A DNA stretch of 45,565 nt, from NCBI GenBank assembly GCA_020426505.1, contig JAGQPX010000045.1:1-45565 (forward strand). Reading direction: 5' to 3'. Below are positions 10,082 through 17,396 of this stretch, piece by piece. The DNA comes from Planctomycetaceae bacterium. GTDB lineage: Bacteria > Planctomycetota > Planctomycetia > Planctomycetales > Planctomycetaceae. The translations under genes and the position numbers were made by a program. Under the pieces are notes generated by a model. That model worked only from the letters and a program-made list of their open reading frames with translations. It was not told the DNA's origin and did no database searches. Numbering within the stretch: position 1 is the stretch's first letter; each line of letters begins with the position of its first letter.

Positions 10082-12406
10082 ATGCCTCGCAAACGTCCTG
10101 AGCCAACTCGCACGTCGACGTCGACCGACGGGAACAGGCGCCCAGAGGAAGACGTCGACTGGCAAGGGTTTCCGTGGCTGTCGTCTGCGGTCGCCGTCCT
10201 GTTCACTGCGAGGTTCTTTCTTCCGGCGGAGTCCGCAGCGCATGGTGAGACGTTGTGGATCACTCTGCTTTGGCTTGTTTGCGGGGTCCTGTGGCTCGTC
10301 GACGCCTTCCGCCGGGGGGAATCGCTGCGACGTCCCGACTGGCTGGATTCGGGACTGCTGTTGCTGGTCGGTGGACACGTCGTCTCCGCGATCGGGGTGC
10401 TGGTCTCCGCAGGTGACAAGCGATCAGCACTGAACATGCTTTGGGAGTGGGTCGGCATCGGAGTCGCCGGGCTGTTGATTCGAGCCGTCATGCGAGAGCA
10501 CGCGAGCCGTGAGCGTCTGTTGAGTTGTCTGCTGGCGAGCGGTGTGGTGCTGTCCGGGCTGGGAATCTGGCAACACTACGTCTGGTACCCGAGCATCGCT
10601 GGTCAGTTCGCTGAACTCGATCGACTTGAGCAGTCGAGTCGGTCTGAGGAGCAGCCGCTCACAGTTGAGGAGCACCAACGTCTCACAAGACTGCAGCAGG
10701 AACTGGGCGTGTCCGGTGACGGGGCTGACTCTTCCCAACGGAGTCTGCGTGATCGAATTCAGGCGAGCACCGAACCGATTGGTCGCTTTGCGTTGGCGAA
10801 TACGTTGGCCGGTCTGCTGATCGTTGCGTTACTCCTCGCATTGGCGTGCGTGCCAGCGACGTTCACTCCGCAGGTCTCCCCGCTCCGGATCGCGGTGATC
10901 GTGCTCATCGTCTGTGCGCTGGGCTACTGCCTGATATTGACGAAGAGTCGCACCGCGATGGTGGGCCTGATGTGCGGTCTGTTTCTGGGATTAGTTATTC
11001 TCGGTCGCACATGGCTGTTGAGCCGCTGGGGACGCTGGTCGGCCTCGGGGGTCGGCCTCGGCATCGTCGCATTAGTGTTGATCGCCGCGCTGAGCGGCGG
11101 GCTGGATCGCGAGGTCATTTCGGAGACGCCCAAGTCGCTGCGGTATCGTTTCGAGTACTGGACCGCGACGGGTGATGTGATTCGAGAACATCCGTTGCTC
11201 GGCGTGGGACCGGGCAACTTTCGTCAGAGTTATCTCAAACACAAGTTGCCGGAGTCGAGTGAAGAGATCCTTGACCCGCATAACTTCGTGCTCGATGTCT
11301 GGGCGAACGGGGGATTGATTGCATTGACGGGGCTGGTGTGCCTGCTGTTGATGTCCGCCCGGATCGGTCTCAATGTGATGAATCAATCGGCAGTCACTGT
11401 CCCGACTGACGAGCAAGGCAGTGCGATCAACGAGATCATGCTTCGTGTGGCGATTGGCTCCCTCGCGATGATCCTCGCTGCTTTGGTCGAGTTGTTTCAG
11501 GGGACCGACATTCGCAGCGATTGGCTGTCGCTGGCAGCCGCGTGGTGGAGCATAGTCGTCGTGATTACGCTTATGACCCCGTCCCTCACTCAGGGGCGAT
11601 TCGCCGTCTTAGCCCTGGTGGGCATATTGATCCATCTCACAGGAGCAGGGGGCATCGCAATGCCCGCCATCCTGCAAGTCGTCCTGGTGTTGGTCTTTGC
11701 CGCTGAAGCACAGAGTCGTGAGCCCGTGAGCCGTTCAGATACGTTTGATTCAGGGTTTCAGATCCGTCGCTGCCGGTCGATTCAACTGGCAGCGATTGTT
11801 GTCGGACTGGCAGCGATCGTGGCTTGTGGTGTCACGGCGGCATTGCCGGTCACGAAGTCGAACATGGCTCTGTTGGAGGCCGACGCTGCGCTCAATGTCT
11901 CTCACAATCCTCTGGTCGCGGAACGTGCGTGCTTGTTGGCTGGCGAGATCGACCGGCTGTCCCCGGCACCGTGGCATGAGTTGGCGATCGTCCGAGCAAT
12001 TCAGTGGCGGCAAAGGCCAACAGACTCAGCGTTTGCATCGACAGTAGAATCAATCGAGCAGGCAATCGCCCTTGACCCGATGAGCTTTGGCGGGTGGAGA
12101 GCCCTGAGTGACCTGTGGTGGGAGCGATTTGAGAGATCGGGAGAAACAAACGACGCAGTACAGTCACTCTCGGCATCCCTGGAGGCGGTGGATCGGTACC
12201 CACACCACGCGATCCTGCAGGCGAATGTTGCACGGGCGGCTGATGCAGCTGGACAACCCGACGTAGCCCTCGAATGGGCCAAACGTTCACTCGATCAGGA
12301 CGCATTGAACCGGGAATTCGGCCACGCGGACAAGATTCTTCCCCCCGAATTATCGGTCAAATTGCGTAAGATTGTGAACGGGGCAGATTCTGTGGAATCG
12401 GAGTAG
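10082..12406 (+). CDS. O-antigen ligase/polymerase-like membrane protein with C-terminal TPR region
   Basis: A 774-residue protein. Multiple membrane helices lie between about residues 30 and 560. A Wzy_C/WaaL-type loop is seen near 370-412: REHPLLGVGPGNF, then DPHNFVLDVWANGG. This arrangement (G-x-G-x-GNF followed by HN) is typical of O-antigen ligases and related polymerases that handle undecaprenyl-linked glycans in the periplasm. Two features are less usual: a charged, soluble insertion at about 176-245 between helices, and a C-terminal soluble domain (about 595-770) with helix pairs resembling tetratricopeptide repeats (ALDPMSFGGWRALSDLWWE, AARAADAAGQPDVALEWAKRS-like). It lies 77 bases after the WecA-like gene. 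Whether it ligates, polymerises, or acts on protein glycosylation cannot be decided from sequence. Confidence 0.88.
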   Translation: MPRKRPEPTRTSTSTDGNRRPEEDVDWQGFPWLSSAVAVLFTARFFLPAESAAHGETLWITLLWLVCGVLWLVDAFRRGESLRRPDWLDSGLLLLVGGHVVSAIGVLVSAGDKRSALNMLWEWVGIGVAGLLIRAVMREHASRERLLSCLLASGVVLSGLGIWQHYVWYPSIAGQFAELDRLEQSSRSEEQPLTVEEHQRLTRLQQELGVSGDGADSSQRSLRDRIQASTEPIGRFALANTLAGLLIVALLLALACVPATFTPQVSPLRIAVIVLIVCALGYCLILTKSRTAMVGLMCGLFLGLVILGRTWLLSRWGRWSASGVGLGIVALVLIAALSGGLDREVISETPKSLRYRFEYWTATGDVIREHPLLGVGPGNFRQSYLKHKLPESSEEILDPHNFVLDVWANGGLIALTGLVCLLLMSARIGLNVMNQSAVTVPTDEQGSAINEIMLRVAIGSLAMILAALVELFQGTDIRSDWLSLAAAWWSIVVVITLMTPSLTQGRFAVLALVGILIHLTGAGGIAMPAILQVVLVLVFAAEAQSREPVSRSDTFDSGFQIRRCRSIQLAAIVVGLAAIVACGVTAALPVTKSNMALLEADAALNVSHNPLVAERACLLAGEIDRLSPAPWHELAIVRAIQWRQRPTDSAFASTVESIEQAIALDPMSFGGWRALSDLWWERFERSGETNDAVQSLSASLEAVDRYPHHAILQANVARAADAAGQPDVALEWAKRSLDQDALNREFGHADKILPPELSVKLRKIVNGADSVESE

Positions 12407-12461
12407 ACAGTGCCTCTCCCAGAAATCCCGGGACCACATTGCAGTCTATCCGCCGTGCAAT

Positions 12462-12489
12462 TTGACGCCTGTGGCACTCTGTTTAGAAT
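12462..12489 (+). promoter_or_regulatory. Candidate sigma-70 promoter for the DUF1573 gene
   Basis: TTGACG (12462-12467), a 16-base spacer, then TAGAAT (12484-12489): both boxes match the consensus at five of six positions. The expected start of transcription near 12496 would leave a leader of about 45 bases before the ATG at 12541. It lies in the 134-base gap after the O-antigen-ligase-like gene, so DUF1573 is probably a separate transcription unit. Confidence 0.55.
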
Positions 12490-12540
12490 GGAATTCATCG
12501 TCCTGCATACGCCCAGTTATTTGCGCCACCCGGAGTTGTC

Positions 12541-13704
12541 ATGAAACCATTTTCAGTTCTGCTTGCAATCGTCACGCTCGGCGTGGCTTTGAGTGCGGTC
12601 GCCTGGGTGACCAAACGGGGTCCTGTCGAAGATGAATCTGAGGCGAAGGCTGCTCCCGATGTCGCCGCAGAAGATGTCAATGTGAATCCGTTTGAGTTCC
12701 CCCCCACGGGGCCGTATCCCAAGGCGGTGCTCGAAAACGGCACCCATGAATTCGGCACCATGGAGCTTGGCGAAGTCAAAAGGCACACATATACGATCAA
12801 GAACGAAGGCGATGCCCCGCTGAAGCTCAAGAAGGGACTGGTGCAATGCAAGTGTACGATTCCCGAGTTGAAGAATGATCTGGTTGAGCCGGGCGAGTCT
12901 GTTGAGATCGAGTTGACATGGGAACCCAAGAGTCTCGGCGAGTTCCACCAGAAGGCGATCATCCACACGAATGATCCGGAGAACAAGGAGGTCGAACTGC
13001 ATGTGAAAGGGTCGGTCGAGCAGCTGGCCTTGTTGAGTCCTCAGGGCGTTTGGATGCTGGACCGGATCGAGGAAAACGAAACGGTCGAGTTCACGGGGTA
13101 CATCATGTCCCGGCATCTCGACACTTTCGAAGTCGTGGGTTACGAAGCGTCCAGCGAACTGGTCACATGTGAATTCGAGCCGATCTCCGGTCAGGTGAAA
13201 GACCGGAAGGATGTCAAATCCGGTTACGCCGTGAACTGTAAAGTGAAGGGAGGCATGCCCGTCGGTCGCTTCACGGCATCGCTGACGATCAACACGGACA
13301 TGAAAGGCGGGCAGGACTTTGATATTCAACTGGAGGGAGTTCGCCCCGGTCCATTCTCGATCATCGGTGAGAACTGGATTGGTTCGAAGATGCTTGTCGC
13401 CATGGGTGACGTCAAGCAGGCTCAAGGGAAGACGATCAAACTTTCCATGTTCGTTTCCCGTGAGGATGAGCCGCTTGAGTGTGAGGTGATTTCCAGCGAC
13501 CCGCCGTTCATCGATTTCACCGTCGAAAAAGACGAATCATTCGACGTCCCGGCACGCGAGAAATACTGGATCATCTTTTCCGTCCCTCCGGATGCGGAGC
13601 TCGGAAGCTGGGTCGGTGACAACGCAGGAACGATCGTCGTGAAGACAAACCGCAACAACATGGACCAGTTCGAGGTCTATGCGGATGTCACTGTGCGAGA
13701 ATAA
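12541..13704 (+). CDS. Exported DUF1573-containing protein
   Basis: A 387-residue protein with an N-terminal hydrophobic segment (about 4-23) that acts as a signal peptide or membrane anchor, then an acidic linker, then a DUF1573 domain at about 66-165. The domain shows the family pattern HEFGTMELGE, IKNEGDAPLKL and the C-x-C pair VQCKC (C103, C105), then EPGES, LTWEPKSLGEFHQKA and HTNDPENKEVELHVKG. DUF1573 has an immunoglobulin-like fold related to ASH/MSP domains, is found in very high numbers in Planctomycetes, and its role is unknown; adhesion or envelope assembly is usually supposed. The remaining 220 residues look beta-rich and may hold one or two further Ig-like domains. A good promoter lies just upstream. 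Confidence 0.9.
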   Translation: MKPFSVLLAIVTLGVALSAVAWVTKRGPVEDESEAKAAPDVAAEDVNVNPFEFPPTGPYPKAVLENGTHEFGTMELGEVKRHTYTIKNEGDAPLKLKKGLVQCKCTIPELKNDLVEPGESVEIELTWEPKSLGEFHQKAIIHTNDPENKEVELHVKGSVEQLALLSPQGVWMLDRIEENETVEFTGYIMSRHLDTFEVVGYEASSELVTCEFEPISGQVKDRKDVKSGYAVNCKVKGGMPVGRFTASLTINTDMKGGQDFDIQLEGVRPGPFSIIGENWIGSKMLVAMGDVKQAQGKTIKLSMFVSREDEPLECEVISSDPPFIDFTVEKDESFDVPAREKYWIIFSVPPDAELGSWVGDNAGTIVVKTNRNNMDQFEVYADVTVRE

Positions 13705-13772
13705 CGTTCCGCTCGTGACGCCGATCGACATCATTACGGCAACCGATTGCTTGTGCATCCTGAGGCGGCTTC

Positions 13773-14465
13773 ATGGCTGACGCAATAAAGCGAATCGTCT
13801 TGGTCACTGGGGTATCGCGTGGTTTGGGGCGAGCTATGGCGGACGGCTTTCGTGACGCCGGCTGCACGGTGCTCGGTTGCAGTCGCTCGACGGCGGGCAT
13901 CGCCGAATTGCGGGATGAGTTCGGCGACCCGCATCGCTTTGCCGTGGTCGATGTCGCCAGTGAGCCGGATGTGGCGGAGTGGGCGAAGCGCCTGCTCCGC
14001 GAGGGACTCGTCCCCGACCTGCTGATCAACAATGCCGCCCTTATCAACGAGAATGCTCCGCTGTGGGAAGTTTCCTCTGAGAAAATGGCCTCTCTGCTCG
14101 ATGTCAACGTGTTGGGGACACATCATGTGATCCGACAGATCGTCCCTGCGATGATCGAACGGGGCAGCGGTGTTATCGTGAACTTCAGTTCCGGCTGGGG
14201 ACGTTCGACTTCACCGGACGTTGCCCCCTACTGCGCGACCAAATGGGCCATCGAAGGACTCACACGGGCGCTCGCCTCCGAACTGCCCCCAGGGATGGCC
14301 GCGATCCCACTCAATCCCGGCATCATCAACACGGAGATGTTGCAATCCTGCTTCGCTGACGGGGCCGCCCATTACCCGACCGCTCAGCAGTGGGCGACTC
14401 GGGCGGTCCCGTTCCTCCTCGGTCTCGGCCCACAGCACAACGGCCAACCTTTGACCGCACCCTGA
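13773..14465 (+). CDS. Short-chain dehydrogenase/reductase
   Basis: A 230-residue SDR with TGVSRGLG at 12-19, NNAA at 86-89 (the usual NNAG has Ala in the last place), Ser 139/140 in VNFSSGWG, and Y153-x3-K157. The active site is complete. The protein is slightly shorter than most classical SDRs because it ends soon after the segment ALASELPPGM and lacks the usual C-terminal GG-x-D strand seen in the other SDR in this window. The substrate is unknown. It starts 68 bases after the DUF1573 gene. It converges with a minus-strand small gene, with a stem-loop in between. Confidence 0.92.
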   Translation: MADAIKRIVLVTGVSRGLGRAMADGFRDAGCTVLGCSRSTAGIAELRDEFGDPHRFAVVDVASEPDVAEWAKRLLREGLVPDLLINNAALINENAPLWEVSSEKMASLLDVNVLGTHHVIRQIVPAMIERGSGVIVNFSSGWGRSTSPDVAPYCATKWAIEGLTRALASELPPGMAAIPLNPGIINTEMLQSCFADGAAHYPTAQQWATRAVPFLLGLGPQHNGQPLTAP

Positions 14466-14484
14466 TCGATGATACCACCTCAAG

Positions 14485-14500
14485 GACCGGTCCGCCGGTC
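14485..14500. terminator. Stem-loop between convergent genes
   Basis: GACCGG, loop TCCG, then CCGGTC: a perfect 6-bp GC-rich stem with a 4-base loop, in the 53-base gap between the SDR stop (14465) and the end of the opposing small gene (14519). It could end transcription from both sides. There is no clear run of T on either side, so a factor-independent terminator is not assured. Confidence 0.4.
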
Positions 14501-14518
14501 AAAGTCAGTACAATGTCG

Positions 14519-14737
14519 TCAGTTCCGCCGGCTTGATCGACAAACAACGAACAACGCCAGCCCGAACATCACGATCACGATCAGCCCCTCGAAATACCAG
14601 GTGCGACCGGACGATATCGTGGGACCTTCCGCCGGGGGAGGTGGTGGCGTATTCTGTGCCCACGCGAGAGTCGCTCCGACGGTCAGCAACGTCAGACAGG
14701 AGACACATTGTTTCCAGAGATTCCGAAAGGATTGCAT
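14519..14737 (-). CDS. Small exported single-span membrane protein
   Basis: A 72-residue protein with a signal peptide (about 1-27, ending LAWAQ), a proline-rich stretch (PPPPP at 31-35), and one transmembrane helix (about 49-66, FEGLIVIVMFGLALFVV), followed by a short basic tail CRSSRRN. I choose the ATG at 14737 because it gives a proper signal peptide and has a purine-rich GAAGAG upstream. An ATG at 14791 would add 18 acidic residues before it. I do not recognise a named family, though small proteins of this build recur in Planctomycetes. It lies downstream of the HYExAFE gene on the same strand. Confidence 0.7.
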   Translation of the reverse strand: MQSFRNLWKQCVSCLTLLTVGATLAWAQNTPPPPPAEGPTISSGRTWYFEGLIVIVMFGLALFVVCRSSRRN

Positions 14738-14877
14738 GGGCTGCTCTTCAATCGTCGACGAATCAGTGATCGGTAACTCAACTTCTGACATGACAACAGG
14801 CTGAGGGTCTGTCGAACTCCGATTCTAACCGCCCGACGACTGCCGTGTCCCCTCTGAGATGGCGGCATTGTTTACAT

Positions 14878-15381
14878 TCAGAGAAACCGCGAGATGGGTG
14901 AGCGAAGCTTTCGAAACTCCTCGGCCGGCAACCAGACCGTTTCCCAGCGGGGGGACCGCTGCTTCATCGCCGTGCCGTACTCATCGGCCCACACGCCGTA
15001 GAACGCATAGGTCCGGTCCCGAATCGTGTGAAGACTGTCGTGCTCGCTCTCGACGTTCGGCTGCGTCACGTGGTAAGCGAACACGAGCAATGAGCGAAAA
15101 CCGTCTCCGAAAACCTGCTGCCACTGCATCAGACAGGAGATGTCATCCTCCGTGGCCCAGTTCTCCCAGCGATGGCCCCGCTCGCCGGACGGAAACCTGC
15201 GGCCCTTCACATCCACCAGCAGGTTATGGTCCTGATTCGAGTAAACGATGAAGTCCATCGACTTCAATGACGCATCGTTCAGCAGCGCCCGTTTCGTTTC
15301 ATCCACCGACACGTAGGGGATCTGTTGACCTCGCAACAACTCCTCAAACGCAACATCGTAATGATTGTTCCGCAGGGCCAT
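14878..15381 (-). CDS. HYExAFE family protein, possible PD-(D/E)XK nuclease fold
   Basis: A 167-residue protein. Residues 7-13 read HYDVAFE, matching the HYxxAFE motif that names a family seen mainly in Planctomycetes. Further on come SMDFIVYS with D43 and LLVDVKGR with D57-x-K59. Together with E13 this gives the order E ... D ... DxK expected of a PD-(D/E)XK nuclease-like core, which is my inference and not an established property of the family. The rest contains many aromatics (WENWATEDD, RTYAFYGVWADEY). The start at 15381 is preferred because GGAG lies nine bases upstream; an ATG at 15396 has no visible ribosome site. It is not near restriction or CRISPR genes. Confidence 0.88.
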   Translation of the reverse strand: MALRNNHYDVAFEELLRGQQIPYVSVDETKRALLNDASLKSMDFIVYSNQDHNLLVDVKGRRFPSGERGHRWENWATEDDISCLMQWQQVFGDGFRSLLVFAYHVTQPNVESEHDSLHTIRDRTYAFYGVWADEYGTAMKQRSPRWETVWLPAEEFRKLRSPISRFL

Positions 15382-15564
15382 GATTCGCATCTCCATGCGA
15401 CGACAAGAACTGACAAGCCGACGAGTCCATGCAAAGTATATGAGTTGAACAGGGACTCGTCACCTGAAATCGGCAACAGCCGATTGCATGAAGGCAGTCG
15501 ATTCGGCGAAGTTTGTTCAGTGTCGCACCGTTTTAGCGGAGCCCTGACACTATCAATGATCGAC

Positions 15565-17199
15565 TCAGTGCGCGATCTGCTCCCAGTATTTGTCGAACTC
15601 AAAGTCCGGGCTGTTCTCGTGGTCGTGACACTTGTGGCAGACTTGGACCTCTGCTGTTTCAACTGAGACGTGCATCTTCTCTCGCTCCGCCTGGAGAGCC
15701 ACTTCGTCGGTATCGCCGCTCTCCTCCAGTTCGACATGCTTGCTTGCCGGTCCGTGACAGTTTTCGCAGTGGACTCCCGTGAGGTGAGCCGACTCTTCAG
15801 CACCGACGAACCCGCTCTCGAACCGCACGACCTCCTGAGGGTCCCAACCGGCAGTGTGACAACAGATGCATTCCGGATCGAAGATCCGATCCATGCGGAC
15901 ACGTTCCACAAGCGATGGATCGTCACTCGTCTGAGCGAACGCCACCGTCAAACTCTTGAACCCGTATTGATGATGGTGTGATTCTTCCCAAACCTCATAC
16001 TCGCTGTCATGGCAGTCGGCACATTTCTCTGACCCGATGAATGAATACTCTGCCCCCCGGTCAGGAGTGATCGCTGGCTCATTCGCCACGAGATTCTCAC
16101 TCTCCAGCAATTGCTGATAGGCCCGCATACGATCATCAATTTCCGTCGAATGACCGAAACGAAAGCGGTCCAGTTCGACGACTTCGAACCGGTATTTATC
16201 CCCCTCAGTTGCGTCCGGGTAATACCCGACGACCGCAACGTTCTTTCCATTCGTCCCCACACGAAGCAGGAGCGAGTCGCCGACCGGCTCGGTATCCCCC
16301 ACCGGATCCTCTGGACCTCCCGCGGTGACCACGAGATCGAAGTCGGGGTACGCCTCAGCAAGCGACCGACTTTCGTCCGGCTTGGCGTATGCCAGCAGCA
16401 ACATCACGTCCGATCCTTCATCCTTCAGCTGAGTGATCACACCCGGCAACACGTCCGCAGGATCGTCGATCTGCAGCAGCGACGAATCGGGACTCTCGCC
16501 GTCGGGGAAGAGTTCGGTCCGGTAGGTTTCACTGAGAACCGCGGTCACACCAATCTTCACCCCATCAACCTCGACAACGCGATGCGTCAGCGGTGTGCCG
16601 ATTTCCCTTGTCTGGAAAATGGTCACATTGGATGCAATGAACGGCAGATCGAAACCAGACTCGTTACTCGTGTTTGAGAATGACGTGAACAGGAATTCGG
16701 CACCGAGCCTCAGGTCCTCCGGCCCCAATCCGAGGCCCTGGTAACCGATGGTGTTCAGTGCATCGCGGGTGACCTCGAACTTCATCTCGCTTTGCCGTCG
16801 TGTCCTCTTGAGCAGACCTCCCAGGTCAAATCCGGTGACGGGCCAGCCTCGGTCTCGCAGTTGTCTGACGAAGTCGGCTCGCCGCGAAAGTCCTCCCGAT
16901 TGGCGCTCGGAACAACCACACGGTTCGAGATGGCCGTGCTGCTCCCCCGTCAGGACGATTGCCACAGCGGGCGCCTCCCAGTCGGCCAACAAGGGCTTCG
17001 GCTTGGGTTCCTCGTCGGGCGAATCGCTCGCAGGCGAGTCGGAGTCGTTCGCATTGCCCTCTTCCGCGGCTGTTGTTGGACCAGCCGAGTCGGTCGAGCG
17101 ATCGGACGGACAGCCCGCAACCAACGTCAGCACACCGGCGAGCATCACACCAAAACAGATGCGTCCCAATAAAACATGGTTCTGTCGTAGCGTCGGCAT
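15565..17199 (-). CDS. Lipoprotein with metallophosphatase-like domain and tetrahaem cytochrome c domain
   Basis: A 544-residue protein. A lipobox (LVAGC, Cys 30) marks it as a lipoprotein; an acidic Ser/Pro-rich linker follows. Residues about 78-365 resemble a 5'-nucleotidase/calcineurin-like domain, starting VLTGEQHGHLEPCGC with the EPCGC motif at 92-96, but the usual catalytic D-x-G-D and GNH(D/E) segments appear as DLGG and GPED, so metal-dependent hydrolysis is doubtful. The C-terminal part has four CxxCH haem-attachment sites: CADCH 393, CICCH 444, CENCH 478 and CHKCH 521, with extra His (ESHHHQYG) as possible axial ligands. This is a multihaem c-type cytochrome on the cell surface or in the periplasm, suited to electron transfer. 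The ATG at 17199 has AGAAGGA upstream. Confidence 0.93.
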   Translation of the reverse strand: MPTLRQNHVLLGRICFGVMLAGVLTLVAGCPSDRSTDSAGPTTAAEEGNANDSDSPASDSPDEEPKPKPLLADWEAPAVAIVLTGEQHGHLEPCGCSERQSGGLSRRADFVRQLRDRGWPVTGFDLGGLLKRTRRQSEMKFEVTRDALNTIGYQGLGLGPEDLRLGAEFLFTSFSNTSNESGFDLPFIASNVTIFQTREIGTPLTHRVVEVDGVKIGVTAVLSETYRTELFPDGESPDSSLLQIDDPADVLPGVITQLKDEGSDVMLLLAYAKPDESRSLAEAYPDFDLVVTAGGPEDPVGDTEPVGDSLLLRVGTNGKNVAVVGYYPDATEGDKYRFEVVELDRFRFGHSTEIDDRMRAYQQLLESENLVANEPAITPDRGAEYSFIGSEKCADCHDSEYEVWEESHHHQYGFKSLTVAFAQTSDDPSLVERVRMDRIFDPECICCHTAGWDPQEVVRFESGFVGAEESAHLTGVHCENCHGPASKHVELEESGDTDEVALQAEREKMHVSVETAEVQVCHKCHDHENSPDFEFDKYWEQIAH

Positions 17200-17396
17200 C
17201 AAATGAGTTCCTTCTCTGCAATTGAGAATGAGGCATCGTTCCTACGTGTGGCCGCGGGTCGAATGTTAACGAAATCTCACCGATTCTGGCATATCGAGAC
17301 GAGCCGTTACCGCCACGTGCGCAAAGATTTCGATCGACCGGAGCCGGGTCTGCCGGTCAGCCGACTTCAACCGGGAGACCTTGCTTCCCCTTTCAC

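Noticed and set aside
15565..17199. Active 5'-nucleotidase
   Set aside because: The expected metal-binding segments are not present; only the general fold layout is recognisable.
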